From NCBI GenBank assembly GCA_951799425.1, contig OX637402.1, positions 1,054,501 to 1,118,500 on the forward strand: 64,000 nt of DNA, given 5' to 3'. This document shows, in pieces, positions 12,347 to 24,373 of this stretch. The DNA is from Ilex aquifolium (lineage: Eukaryota > Streptophyta > Magnoliopsida > Aquifoliales > Aquifoliaceae). The first letter of the stretch is position 1. Every line of letters begins with the position of its first letter. The notes under the pieces were generated by a model. That model was not told the origin of the DNA and made no database searches. It saw only the letters and a program-made list of their open reading frames with translations. The position numbers and the translations under genes are program-made.

Positions 12347-14692
12347 TGTGAAACCCGGGTAAATTTGAATTTTTGTGAATAAGGGCAAAATGGTCATTTT
12401 CCATCCTAATGCTTATTTGAAATACTCATGCTCTAGACCTCAGATGAGGAAACGGAGTTCGCCGTTGGATTCGTATCGCGAAATCGAGTCACCCTCTCAA
12501 ATTTCGTCGAATTCCGAGATAGTCGGATTTTTGCACGTCGTTCAAGGAGATTGTGTGGCGACTTAAATTCCAGGGGTCCCTAAAAACACTTTTTTTAAAA
12601 ATATCCTAATTAAAAAGTGAAAGTTCAAATAAAATTAATTTGAACTTAATCCGAGGTATAATGAATCGTTTCGGGACGAAAAACGGAGCCGGAAGTCGAA
12701 AATATGCGGTGCGATGTGGACCGCACATTTTTGCCTATAAATATCGACCTAAATCAGATATTTTACACATAATATCTATTCAAAACAGTGCTGGACGTTT
12801 TTGGAGAGAGAAGAGAGAAAAAGTGGGTTTTCAAGTTTTCTTTCGCCGATTCCGGGAGTTCCGTCCGTCGGAATTCGTCAGTCCAGAAGTCAAAGTTCAT
12901 CTACGCGACAAGGGCTACGCGTACATACCACAAAGAGCTGATTTCAACGAAGATCCAAAGACGGGATTTTGAGAAAATCAAATATTTGGACTTAAATCTT
13001 GTTCTTGGAGGTTCTACCGGTTGTTTTACGCTCCAAGAGGTAGGGTTCCCTCCTACCTTGGTTCATTTCTAACCTATGGTGTCATAAGTAATGGTTAGAT
13101 GTATAGAGTTGTTATGACTTGTCTATAGTCATGGGAATCCTGAAAGGAATATAGAAATGGCCTAGATAAATTACTTGTTAAATTTGGTCTAGAGAAGTTA
13201 CTTGTGAAATTTTCTTGTAACTTGTTATTATGTGGGCAAATTGTGTGATAACATGATGATTGCCTTGATGGTGTTTGCTAAATGCCTATGTGTGGATAAA
13301 GTTTGTTATGACACAATGATGTATAGCATTCTTGGATATTGTAGTGAAGGAATTGTTGACATATGCATGTTTTGATATATTAACATTGTGACAAAATATG
13401 GTATTTATATGTTTGTAATATAAATTGCCATGGGAAATTGTTCGTATGGCACCCATTACATATTGAACATGTGATAAAATTTCTCATTGGGCATGATTGC
13501 ATATTGAGCATGACATTGACATCACATTCATGGGCTTAGGCTTGAGTGTTGGTGTGTATGCATGGTTAATCAAACACCATTCTTGGTGATTGATGGGTGG
13601 GTTCGGGAAAGTTGGGTTGAAAATCCGACTGAGTCGCATGGCTGCATGAAAGAAAAACTTGTGTCGGGTATAGCAAGAAGGGGTAGATCCCCCCCTCGGG
13701 TGCAAGACCCGGCGACTTGGTTATACACTCCCCTGTGGTGAAATTCCGGAAAAGTGTAGTATGGTGTACGGAACCGGCGGTATAAAATCCAAAATCCGTT
13801 GCCCAACGAGACACAAGATTTTGATTACATAAACTCTCATTCAATGGGTGACATCCAACAATGATTTGATTTTGCAAATACATGTTTTCAATTCAAACGG
13901 TCATTGGATGTATTTTCCATCAGTTGATGGGGTTACTACACATTGACATTGCATTGTGTTGTAGGAGTCGGTAAGGACTTGGGTTAAGATGCATGAGTGA
14001 GTCTCACCTCATTTCATGGCATGACATGGTAGCATTCCAACATTGAATGCATATTCTTGTATGGAATGGTTGTTAAATGTTGTTTGTTGCATGTACACAT
14101 TTTATATGCATCTAAGGTGGGGAGTAGCCTTTGTAGGATATACTCTACTGGGCGTTGGCTCACCCTATACGGGAACACATTTCAGGTGGGAGAAATACAC
14201 CAGTGGATGGCTCCAATTCGGACCCTCATGTTTGAAGAAAGCCGAATGTGGCTTTATTTTGTGTTAATGTAAAACACTTGTGAAACTTATGTCTTGGGCA
14301 TGTAATCTTTTGAAAGTAATTGTAATAGAACTTATATGAATTATTGTTAAAACAACCTTGCATGTTTTGACATAGGTAGGGATAAATGGACCCGGTGTGG
14401 TCAATGTTTATAAGTATGGATAAATAGACCCGGTGTGGTCAATGTTTACTTATAAATGGACCCAGTGCGGTCATTGCTTTATATTGGGCCTCGGATGGGT
14501 CATGTGAAAATATATTGCACAGGTTGAGTTTTGGGTAGAGCTCCCCGTACAAAGGAGACTCTGCCCGAATTTTGTTAAATTATGGACCCCGGTAAATGGG
14601 GTATAACGGCGTGATACCGAGTTACCCGGTATCCACGGGTATTCCGCGGGTTGATGGGAAATCAACAGACCCCCGGGTTTTGGGGCGTCACA
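12347..14692 (+). repeat. 5' LTR of the short chromovirus
   Basis: Begins TGTGAAACCCGGG and ends GGGGCGTCACA. It is nearly identical to 16881-19227. It has a TATA box at 12736 but no dense CG-palindrome array like the other LTRs. A GCGGT/ACCGC imperfect inverted repeat lies just upstream of the TATA box. Confidence 0.95.
12736..12743 (+). promoter_or_regulatory. LTR TATA box
   Basis: TATAAATA about 390 bases into the 5' LTR, repeated at 17270-17277 in the 3' LTR. Transcription of the element would start some 30 bases downstream. Confidence 0.65.
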
Positions 14693-14695
14693 ACT

Positions 14696-14707
14696 TGGTA
14701 TCAGAGC
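14696..14707 (+). other. primer-binding site, tRNA-Met type
   Basis: TGGTATCAGAGC three bases after the 5' LTR matches the complement of the 3' end of plant initiator tRNA-Met, the usual primer of this retrotransposon group. Confidence 0.9.
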
Positions 14708-15050
14708 ATAGGTATACGAATTACCTAGGGCTTAATGGGCATTGGGTCTAGACCATTGCATTCCATACGCATTTCATGTTATGTGTTCTACTTGCTACAT
14801 GTTATGTGTTACTTGTTATGTGGATTGTATACATGGTAGGATGTATATGGAAATGAACACACTAGAGTTAGAAAACATAACCTTGGGCGTGGGAAAATAA
14901 ATGAACGGGATGGTTCATGACGGAAATGTCTAGTAATGAGTGGTATACGCATTACTAGGGAGACAATGAGAAGAATTCTCAACGTTTCAATTTTGATCCC
15001 TACTTTGGGATACTAAGTTATTGGTCTATTGCGATCTTATGTGTGTATAA

Positions 15051-16322
15051 ATGGCAACAAGAGGAAGAGGACGCGGCCGAGGACGCCGAGGCGGTGGGCG
15101 GGACAACAGCCAACCACCACCGGCCTTTGACCAACAAGCCTTTATGGAGGCTATTGGTACTGCGGCTGCTTCTATAGCACAGGCTAGTGCTACAACTGCT
15201 ACTATTGCACAGGCTAGTGCTACAACAGCTACCATTGCACAAGCTAGTGCAAGTGGGAGCCAAGGAGGCTCAAGTCATCTCCAGAAGTTCAAGGCACATC
15301 AACCTCCGATCTTCATGGGAGGGGCGGACCCGATGGTAGCTGATCGTTGGTTCCGGCAGGTGGACAAGATCTTAAGGGCTATGGAGATCACCTCCGATGC
15401 CACTAAGATCACACTAGCTACATTCCAGCTGGAGGGAGAATCCCAAGTATGGTGGGATTGGTTTAGAGACTCCAAGAACTTGGAGGCAATGACTTGGGCA
15501 GAGTTCAAGGAACTCTTTATGTGTAAGTACTTTCCAGTGGCCGCTCGACATGCAAAGGCCAAGGAGTTCTTAGAATTGAGGCAGGAGACTATGACGGTGC
15601 TCGAATACGTGGCTAAGTTCACATAATTAGCCCGTTTCGCAGATGATTATGTGGCCACAGACATGACCAAAATGAGGAAGTTTGAGGATGGTCTGAAGTT
15701 GTCGATCCGGGGCAAAATTGTGGGTCTTCTCCTGCAAGACTTGGACTTGATGGTCCAGACAGCCATGGCCATTGAGAGAGAGGTGGATGATGCACGAAAC
15801 ATCCGGGAGGCGGGTGTTAAAGACAGGAAGAAGGAGGGTCAATCCTCTTTTTCTGGTGCGGGGAAGAAGCAGAGGACTTCTGCTCCGCAGGGGTATCAAG
15901 GGCAGGGTCGCGGCAATCAAGGCCAAGGCCAAGGTCAATACTCCCAAGGCGGGAGAAATCAGAGGCCTCCCAACCAGGCAGGCCAAAGGACTTGCTATCA
16001 TTGCCACCAACCGGGGCATATGAAGTGGGATTGCTCTCAGAGGCAAGGATCTCAAAGCTATGGGGCATCTCAGCCCCAGTCTTCGGTGGGGCACACACAG
16101 ACTCACTATACTCCTTCCTACTCCATTATGGGCCAGGGGAACCAGTACCAGTTCCAGGGTGCTACTCAGGCCCCTACTACTTCGCGTGCAGGGATTCCAC
16201 AATCGGGCCAGGGCATGGGTAGAGGTCGAGGCCAGAGCTCACAGGCCGGGACTTCAGGGACCCAGGGGCGTGTCTATGCCATGATACCTCAGACTGAGCC
16301 GGCAGAAGAGCTACGCCGATAG
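15051..16322 (+). pseudogene. gag region of the short chromovirus (broken)
   Basis: It begins with an Arg/Gly-rich stretch (MATRGRGRGRGRRGGG), then three tandem copies of an 11-residue unit containing ASATTATIAQ. A retrotransposon gag core follows (PIFMGGADPMVADRWF, then WWDWF and FKELFMCKYFP) and a Gln/Gly-rich tail holds the CCHC knuckle CYHCHQPGHMKWDC. The family role is capsid formation and RNA packaging. The reading frame is interrupted, so no intact product is expected. Confidence 0.85.
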
Positions 16323-16785
16323 ACGGCGGCGACCTCTAGAGTTTGAGGTGTGAGATCATGTCTTCTTGAAGGTGATGCCTACGAGAGGAGTGGTCAGGTT
16401 CGGCAAGCGAGGAAAGTTGTCACCGAGGTATATCGGGCCCTTTGAGATACTTGAGAGGGTTGGTACAGTCGCTCACCGGTTGGCGTTACCGCCAGATTTA
16501 TCAAGTGTTCACGCGGTGTTCCATGTCTCTATGCTCCAGAAAATACACCCCAGATCCGACTCATGTGGTGGATTGGGGCGAGCTTGTTGTTGATGCGGAT
16601 GGGACCTTCGAGGAGGGACCGGTTCGTATCATGGATAGCCGAGATCAGGTTTTGCGAGGCAAGACCGTGAGGCTAGTGATGGTGCTGTGGCAGCACCGGG
16701 GAGTGGAAGAGGCGACATGAGAGCGCGAGGACACCGTACGTGCCAATTATCCTTTCTTGTTTGAGGATAGAGGTACATTTTTATA
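16323..16785 (+). pseudogene. integrase C-terminus/chromodomain remnant
   Basis: The translation contains FGKRGKLSPRYIGPFEIL and AVFHVSMLQK, the integrase C-terminal module of chromoviruses. It is followed by VLRGKTVRLVMVLWQHRGVEEAT, a chromodomain-like end. The same order occurs at the end of gag-pol in Tekay-type copy 1. Other pol domains are not seen in this element. Confidence 0.85.
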
Positions 16786-16865
16786 GTCATTTACTATTAC
16801 ATGACTGTAGCATATGCATGGGATTGCATGTATGTGTGTGTGTGAATTTCGGGGACGAAATTCTT

Positions 16866-16880
16866 TTAAGGGGGGAAGAA
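16866..16880 (+). other. polypurine tract of the short chromovirus
   Basis: TTAAGGGGGGAAGAA lies directly before the 3' LTR, preceded by TTTCGGGGACGAAATTC, the motif seen before other Tekay-like 3' LTRs here. Confidence 0.85.
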
Positions 16881-19227
16881 TGTGAAACCCGGGTAAATTT
16901 GAATTTTTGTGAATAAGGGCAAAATGGTCATTTGCCATCCTAATGCTTATTTGAAATACTCATGCTCTAGACCTCGGATGAGGAAACGGAGTTCGCCGTT
17001 GGATTCGTATCGCGAAATCGAGTCACCCTCTCAAATTTCGTCGAATTCCGAGATAGTCGGATTTTTACACGTCGTTCGAGACGACTGCGTGGCGACTTAA
17101 ATTCCAGGGGTCCCTAAAAACACTTTTTTTAAAAATATCCTAAATAAAAAGTGAAAGTTCAAATAAAATTAATTTGAACTTAATCCGAGGTATAATGAAT
17201 CGTTTCGGGACGAAAAACGGAGCCGGAAGTCGAAAATATGCGGTGCGATGTGGACCGCACATTTTTGCCTATAAATATCGACCTAAATCAGATATTTTAC
17301 ACATAATATCTATTCAAAACAGTGCTGGACGTTTTTGGAGAGAGAAGAGAGAAAAAATGGGTTTTCAAGTTTTCTTTCGCCGATTCCGGGAGTTCCGTCC
17401 GTCGGAATTCGTCAGTCCAGAAGTCAAAGTTCATCTACACGACAAGGGCTACGCGTACATACCAAAAAGAGCTGATTTCACTGAAGATCCAAAGACGGGA
17501 TTTTGGGAAAATCAAATATTTGGACTTAAATCTTGTTCTTGGAGGTTCTACCAGTTGTTTTACGCTCCAAGAGGTAGGGTTCTCTCCTACCTTGGTTCAT
17601 TTCTAACCTATGGTGTCATAAATAATGGTTAGATGTATAGAGTTGTTATGACTTGTCTATAGTCATGGGAATCATGAAAGGAATATAGAAATGACCTAGA
17701 TAAATTCCTTGTTAAATTTGGTCTAGGGAAGTTACTTGTGAAATTTTCTTGTAACTTGTTATTATGTGGGCAAATTGTGTGATAACATGATGATTGCCCT
17801 GATGGTGTTTGCTAAATGTCTATGTGTGGATAAAGTTTGTTATGACACAATGATGTATAACATTCTTGGATATTGTAGTGAAAGAATTGTTGACATATGC
17901 ATGTTTTGATATATTAACATTGTGACAAAATATGGTATTTATATGTTTGTAATATAAATTGCCATGGGAAATTGTTCGTATGGCACCCATTACATATTGA
18001 ACATGTGATAAAATTTCTCATTGGGCATGATTGCATATTGAGCATGATATTGACATCACATTCATGGGCTTAGGCTTGAGTGTGGGTGTGTATGCATGGT
18101 TAATCAAACACCATTCTTGGTGATTGATGGGTGGGCTCGGGAAAGTTGGGTTGAAAATCCGACTGAGTCGCATAGCTGCATGAAAGAAAAACTTGTGTCG
18201 GGTATAGCAAGAAGGGGTAGATCCCCCCCTCGGGTGCAAGACCCGGCGACTTGGTTATACACTCCCCTGTGGTGAAATTCCGGAAAAGTGTAGTATGGTG
18301 TACGGAACCGGCGGTATAAAATCCAAAATCCGTTGCCCAACGAGACACAAGATTTTGATTACATAAACACTCATTCAATGGGTGACATCCAACAATGATT
18401 TGATTTTGCAAATACATGTTTTCAATTCAAACGGTCATTGGATGTATTTTCCATCAGTTGATGAGGTTACTACACATTGGCATTGCATTGTGTTGTAGGA
18501 GTCGGTAAGCACTTGGGTTAAAATGCATGAGTGAGTCTCACCTCATTTCATGGCATGACATGGTAGCATTCCAACATTGAATGTATATTCTTGTATGGAA
18601 TGGTTGTTAAATGTTGTTTGTTGCATGTACACATTTTATATGCATCTAAGGTGAGGAGTAGCCTTTGTAGGATATACTCTACTGGGCGTTGGCTCACCCT
18701 ATACGGGAACACATTTCAGGTGGGAGAAATACACCGGTGGATGGCTCCAATTCGGACCCTCATGTTTGAAGAAAGCCGAATGTGGCTTTATTTTGTGTTA
18801 ATGTAAAACACTTGTGAAACTTATGTCTTGGGCATGTAATCTTTTGAAAGTAATTGTAATAGAACTTATATGAATTATTGTTAAAACAACCTTGCATGTT
18901 TTGACATAGGTAGGGATAAATGGACCCGGTGTGGTCAATGTTTATAAGTATGGATAAATAAACCCGGTGTGGTCAATGTTTACTTATAAATGGACCCGGT
19001 GCGGTCATTGCTTTATATTGGGCCTCGGATGGGTCATGTGAAAATATATTGCACAGGTTGAGTTTTGGGTAGAGCTCCCCGTACAAAAGGAGACTCTGCC
19101 CGAATTTTGTTAAATTATGGACCCCGGTAAATGGGGTATAACGGCGCGATACCGAGTTACCCGGTATCCACGGGTATTCCGCGGGTTGATGGGAAATCAA
19201 CGGACCCCCGGGTTTTGGGGCGTCACA
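16881..19227 (+). repeat. 3' LTR of the short chromovirus
   Basis: Same ends as the 5' LTR and scattered single-base differences from it. A TATA box copy is at 17270-17277. It ends GGGGCGTCACA followed by the target duplication GAAAG. Confidence 0.95.
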
Positions 19228-19232
19228 GAAAG

Positions 19233-19802
19233 AGTTGACCACATTCAAGAGACTTATTGAATTTGAAAATAGCTTCAAAGCCTCGAAAAATAGTGGGTGT
19301 TAATTTATATTTTTATATTCCTATGAAAATAGCTTCACTACAATATATTCATGAAAATGATGATATACCTCGATAAACATGTGAAAAATGCAATTTGATC
19401 CTATAGTCATCTATGATGCTTTAACATTAAAAATCGTCCAATCATAAAAGATTTCACACAAAAAATGGACAAAATTTTGGGGAAAAAAAAAATCACAATG
19501 CAAATACAAAAAAATTTGAAAAATTAGTAAATGAAAAGTAAGGAATTGATATGTGTGTGCACCCGAGAAGTCCAACCTCCTGCGTCAATCTGTTTGATTC
19601 CCTTGAACACACCCAACAGTAACAAATTCCTTCCTCCTATAAAAAAATACAGTTTTTTTCATTTAAGTAATTCTACAAACACTTGAAAGACACAAAACCC
19701 ATAAGAAAATCTAGATAAATAGAAGACAGTGCATTTGTGTGCATGGTAATGTGCGTGGTCGTGTGTGTGTGGTAGTAGCATAAAGAGATGGGGAGATGGA
19801 AG
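19233..19802. other. unassigned AT-rich sequence, possibly Helitron interior
   Basis: No coding similarity was recognised. By position it may be the interior of the Helitron whose 5' end is at 20301, since the chromovirus at 12347-19227 was inserted with a clean target duplication. Confidence 0.4.
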
Positions 19803-20301
19803 ACATACCTGGTGGAGGAGGGAGGGAGAGAGACAGTAGCGGGATGCATAGGGCTTAGAGAGAATAGGTAATGAGAGAGAGTAGTTGTTTACATACGATG
19901 GAGGGGGAGAGAGGAAAATTTGGGGGAAAGATATTAGGGCATGAATTAGGGGATATCTGTGTCTGGTATGGTAAGACATCGCCTACAGAGGAGAGAGAGA
20001 GCGTGAGATATGGTCAATCAATAATCATGGAAAGTTTTAGGTGTTGATTGAGTGTATAATAAACAGACAATTATATGCTTTGATTGTGGATATTCAAAAA
20101 ATGGAAATTTATGGGCAGAATAAATATTTTGTGAGCCACTTTGATCCGTTATATTAAAATTTTTGAAATGATCTGAGACATCAATAGTTTGAGACAGTTT
20201 GGGATAGCGTCGTCCGTAGGATGATGTCTTTTGTGGCCACAAAACGATCTGGACCACTCTTTGTCTCCAAAATTTAAAATCGTTCTACTTTATTATATAG
20301 A
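19803..20301 (-). mobile_element. 5' end of a second Helitron of the same family
   Basis: On the minus strand it starts TCTATATAATAAAGTAGAACG at 20301, preceded by A. It matches the first 150 or so bases of the Helitron ending at 12143, including a TTTTGGAGACAAA block. Further in, both carry CCAGGTATGTCTTCC (here around 19799-19813). No 3' hairpin with CTAG was found for it, so only the 5' portion is annotated; the element could extend left under the chromovirus. Confidence 0.7.
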
Positions 20302-20459
20302 TATAGCCTGAATTGTATAAAAAATGAAGTTGTCATAAACTTATTATCACGAGATGATACACAAAACACCCGATATGATTAAGAAAAATATAAAGACTTA
20401 ACTCTGAGCACAACACATCTTGACAAACATAGATTAAAAGTTTTATGGCACATAGAGAG
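20302..20459. other. short unassigned segment
   Basis: AT-rich spacer between the Helitron 5' end and the sulfotransferase pseudogene. Nothing was recognised in it. Confidence 0.5.
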
Positions 20460-21456
20460 TCAGACCAAATCCTTCAACTTCTGCTCTATGATTCCATCTA
20501 TCTGTTCCACCATCTCGGTCGTTAGAATGTGCTTCTAGTCCCCAATCTTACCTTGCATGAAAAAAATATTTTGTTCTCTATAACGGAGGCTGAGCTCGCC
20601 CTGAATGATCCATTCTTATTCACTTCCAAATTGCTCAAGTTTTCAAAACTACACAGCTCTATTACTTTGTGTATCACGCCTTCATTCTCTTCCTCTGAGG
20701 AAAAGGGTAGCCTATGAACTCAGCCAATCTCTTTGTGTGAATAATTGGGTCATTCTTCATGTCCGTATATTTTACGAACAACACTCTATCAGGCCATTCT
20801 AAGCTTGCTTTGCAATACCCAAGCGCATGGTTCCAAAATGGTCCACATGATGAAACTCCCCTGCAAAGTTGCTCAAATGCCTCTTCTAGAACTAGGGGTC
20901 GTAGTTTCTTGGGTATAAGCTTGCTGACGAAATGCCACATTGAAACAAACATGTCTTTTGGATCTCGATATACATAAACAATTCGAGAGCCTGAGACTCA
21001 TATTGACTTCGGAAGAATCGTATAAGGCATGTGAGTGGAAAGGAGAGAAAGGTTGGGCCTCAGATTTGGGTTCTCACTCGCGTACAACTCCAAACACGGC
21101 ACACAGTCATGGGGTTAGTGGTGAACAAAGGGTGGTCATGATAATCATAAAGACTTCGATTCATTATAGTGAAAGGAAGAGCCTTAAACCAAGTGGTACC
21201 TGATTTTGGAATGTTGACCAGTAAAATATCGGTGGGTCGAGCCTTGAAGCATTTCTGGGAAGTTACGATTCCTTGGAGCAGTAATGGAGAAATCCAGAAG
21301 TTTTGGTAGAGATGGAGATGTTCAGTTATCCATCCATTGGCTTGGGGAAGGAAGGGTAGTGACCAGTTCTAGGAACTTTTTGCTCGTTTCTTGGAGCTCT
21401 TCTTGCTTCTCATCTTTGAGGGAACAAGAGTTTTGGGTAGGCAAAAAGTCTGCCAT
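20460..21456 (-). pseudogene. cytosolic sulfotransferase (SOT) pseudogene
   Basis: On the minus strand, family blocks appear in the right order: an N-terminal MADFLPTQNSC stretch, LYQNFWISPLLLQGI, then the PAPS-binding loop IPKSGTTWFKALPF (about 21187-21213). These are followed by LSLLSTHMPYTILPKSI, YVYRDPKDMFVSMWHF with PKKLRPLVLEEAFEQLC, KVLFVKY-like VLFVKYTDMKNDP, and a C-terminal GKIGD-x-KHILTTEM block. Intact plant SOTs transfer sulfate from PAPS to small hydroxylated compounds in the cytosol and are often intronless, about 330 residues, as here. The blocks lie in different frames: at least two single-base shifts around 20990-21120, one near 20690, and a stop replacing the Trp of GDWK near 20540. 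It is a dead host gene. Confidence 0.88.
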
Positions 21457-22013
21457 AAAAAGAGACCGAAACAGAGAATGTGAAAAGAGTGGAAGAAATA
21501 GTATCATATGTATTACGATGTCCTACAATATGATATCTTAATGTGTTTTTCACGGTGACGACTTGACCTAAAAAAAGAAAAAAATTCATCCACACCTCCT
21601 CTAGTTAGATCTAAATTTAATAACATTCCCTATCGATTCTAAAATTTCACTGCCACCCCCTGTTAGGCCTTGTCTGGTAGTAGTGTTAATAGCGAGGGTT
21701 GATTTTACAAAAATACCCTGGAATATTTTATACGTACTCTATATATATATATACTACTACTACTAACTATGATTTGGTTTAGTTAATCCCACCTATTTAT
21801 TAAACTTAACCCAACCCACGTTATCTCTATGTATTCCCATTGGTTAATCGTCTCTTGCACAAAGAGAGAGAGAGAGAGAAAGGGAGAAAGAGAGAGAGAA
21901 GAAAAGGGAAAGAAAATTGGTGAAGGCTTGGAAGACCTCTGTGATTCCAAACATTGAATGGTTTGAAGAGTGAGCATCGAAGATTCTCTGTTATGTACCA
22001 AATAAATTTGACA

Positions 22014-22260
22014 ACAAAATGGAAGAAAAAAATTAAAAAAAATGTGCAACAAAATAAAAAAAAAAAAATTGCATGACAAAAATTAAAACTATCTGCATGA
22101 AAAAAAAATTTAAAAAAACTGCATGAAAAAATCAAATAAACATTGCATAAAAAATTTAAAAATATTTGCATGAAAAAAAAAAAATTTTAAAAAAAACTAC
22201 ATTAAAAAATTTTAAAAAATCTGCATGAAAAACATTTACAAATTTGCAAGAATTTTTTTT
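22014..22260. repeat. degenerate A-rich tandem array with TGCATGAAAAAA units
   Basis: About eight imperfect units of the form TGCATGAAAAAAATTTAAAAA, each about 25-33 bases long, lie in tandem. The TGCATG core is kept while the A runs vary in length. Confidence 0.65.
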
Positions 22261-22707
22261 TTTTTTACCAACTTAGGTAGTGATTGATCACTGTAGAAAA
22301 CGAGTTAAAGAAGAATAACAGGCTTCAGTCCTCTTTGTCTTCCAGCGACACCAGATTGTTTTTGACCTTCAACAACAACAAAGGGTATGCTATATATAGT
22401 GGGAAAATGATTGAGGGCATTTTAATATATTTACATAAAGAATGGTAGTTTTGACATTTTCAGAAATTTTATAGTCAAACCGTTACTTTTTGTACTGGCA
22501 GAGTTAAAAATTACTATTAAAGGGGTGTCTTTGATTTGAAAGTATAAACCAGAAAGGGTTGTGAAATTTCAAAATCGAGAGAGAGTGTCATTGAATTTAG
22601 ACCTAACTGAGGGGATGTGGATGAAATTTTCCCAAAAAAAAAAACTTTCACAGTGACGAGGCTATGTTGGGTGACAGATTCTTTAAAGAGACTTAAAAAT
22701 GAGCAAA

Positions 22708-22810
22708 ATTTTGATCTTATTTGGTGATCTAATGATATAATTTAAGTATAACTATTGGATCAATACTAAATTCCAATGTTTGATGAGGCCCACAATGAAT
22801 CCAAAGGCCG
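22708..22810 (+). repeat. diverged dispersed repeat, copy 1
   Basis: Shares with 23303-23412 the order TTTGAT.TTATTTG, TATAACTATTGGAT, TTTCAATGT-like, GGCC(C/T)CA and AATTCAAAGG-like blocks. It looks like a remnant of a small interspersed element. No terminal repeats were found. Confidence 0.5.
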
Positions 22811-23302
22811 AATCAAGTCAGTAAATTAAGTCAATAAATTAAGTCTCAATAACATTGCTCTCTTCTTTAAATGTCTCTATCTTTATGATAAGACATAAAA
22901 ATAATAGCCTCTTAACTAACTAGAATAAATAAATACATTGTTTCTTTGAGTTTTTGAGTAAATTACAAAGATGACCTTCAAACTATGTCACATGTGTCAA
23001 TTAAACTCTTGAAAAATTACTTAATATTCTCCGTCCGTCCAAATTCATTGTCTACTTTAACAGAAGTCTGGATGATGAAAAAGGCAAATAAGATCCCTGG
23101 GTGGGGGCATACACAAAGGAATGAGAAATAATTGTGTGGGAATTAAGAAAATGTGCTTAGATCACTAGTGGGGGTTATGTTCCAACAAATAGCTTTTGAC
23201 TCGGTTACATCCCATTTGTAGATGTGGTAAATTTTGTACTCCTACATTTACAAAAGGCTGGATAAAAGGGCGTGTCCATTAAGAATTGAATAATGTTATT
23301 TG

Positions 23303-23412
23303 ATCAAAAAAGTTTGATTTTATTTGTAAATATGGTGATTTGGTTTCATTATAACTATTGGATGAAGAACAAGTTTCAATGTATAATGGGCCTCATAATT
23401 AATTCAAAGGAC
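23303..23412 (+). repeat. diverged dispersed repeat, copy 2
   Basis: Second copy of the repeat at 22708-22810, clearly diverged and in the same orientation about 600 bases downstream. Confidence 0.5.
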
Positions 23413-24334
23413 ATAGTAAATCAGGTCATCAAATGAGATCATATTTTTAGGTCTGAATAGTATCACTTGTAAGCATTTGGGTAATAGTGATGTTAGAAGT
23501 GGAGGGAATTTGCGGAATAAGATTTGATAACTTTGATAAATGGGAGCTAGCCTTTGAGAGTTAAAAACTCTCTTTGATATGAAGCAATGGAGTTGGAATT
23601 TCTCCTTAATTGGTTTTCTCTCAACTGAGTTTTTTCTGGTGTGTTCTCTCTGGGTGTGTTTGGATGCTTGGAATGGATTGAATATGATATAAAAAATATA
23701 GCCTTGCCTATCCAAGCCAAACCCGACCAAGCTCATATCTGGATTAAATATGTATCCATGTCAATGTTTGATAAACCAATTTTACATGTATGTGGGATTC
23801 ATTGACAAAGATAATTTAAAAATATTAAAATAATATATTTTGATTATTCTACCCGTTAACCAATCCCATCGTATCTTATGTTTGGATCAGTGAAATTATC
23901 TTGGAACATTTTTTTTTGCCAAAAACTCTTGAACATATTACCATTTTGGAAGTTGCCGACGCCACTCCTCCTGCACCCAAAGCAATTTTTTTATTTATTT
24001 TTTCAATCTCAATTGTACACTACTCTTGAACTTCCACAAATCAAGAACCATAATTAACCTTCCCTAATCCGCTAATGAGTTTCCAAAATTTTCTTCAAAA
24101 CTTAAACCAACGAATTTGTTGAAACAAGGGAGTTAAAAATATAACTCAATGATATGGATGCCATCGACTTAACTTCACAATTAAAAAAGAAAAAAAAAAA
24201 GCAAAATCAAAAATTTGAAAAAATAATCTTGATGATTTTGGCCCATCTCGATTCAAATATATGATTTTGGCCCATCTCGATTCAGATGATTCAAGTTTTA
24301 TTTCAAAGTTCAATGTTCAAATAAGAACAAGAAC

Positions 24335-24339
<5 letters not shown>

Positions 24340-24371
<32 letters not shown>
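24340..24371. repeat. (TA)n microsatellite
   Basis: About 15 uninterrupted TA dinucleotides. Confidence 0.9.

Positions 24372-24373
<2 letters not shown>

Larger units (their letters stand above)
12347..19227 (+). mobile_element. short chromovirus (Ty3/Gypsy) with both LTRs and target duplication
   Basis: It has two LTRs of 2,346 and 2,347 bp, a tRNA-Met primer site, a gag-like region, an integrase-end/chromodomain-like region and a polypurine tract. GAAAG repeats flank it at 12342-12346 and 19228-19232. The internal region is only about 2.2 kb against about 5 kb or more for full relatives, so the element is broken and would depend on others. The LTRs differ by a few dozen bases by eye (roughly 2%), suggesting insertion about a million years ago at commonly used plant rates; this age is a rough inference. 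Confidence 0.93.

Noticed and set aside
13484-13883. Overlapping minus-strand open frames repeated at 18018-18417
   Set aside because: They lie at the same place in both LTRs of the short chromovirus and have no recognisable domain.
23029-23060. Stowaway-like start CTCCGTCCGTCCAAATTCATTGTC
   Set aside because: Resembles a Tc1/mariner MITE end, but no matching inverted end or TA duplication was found nearby.
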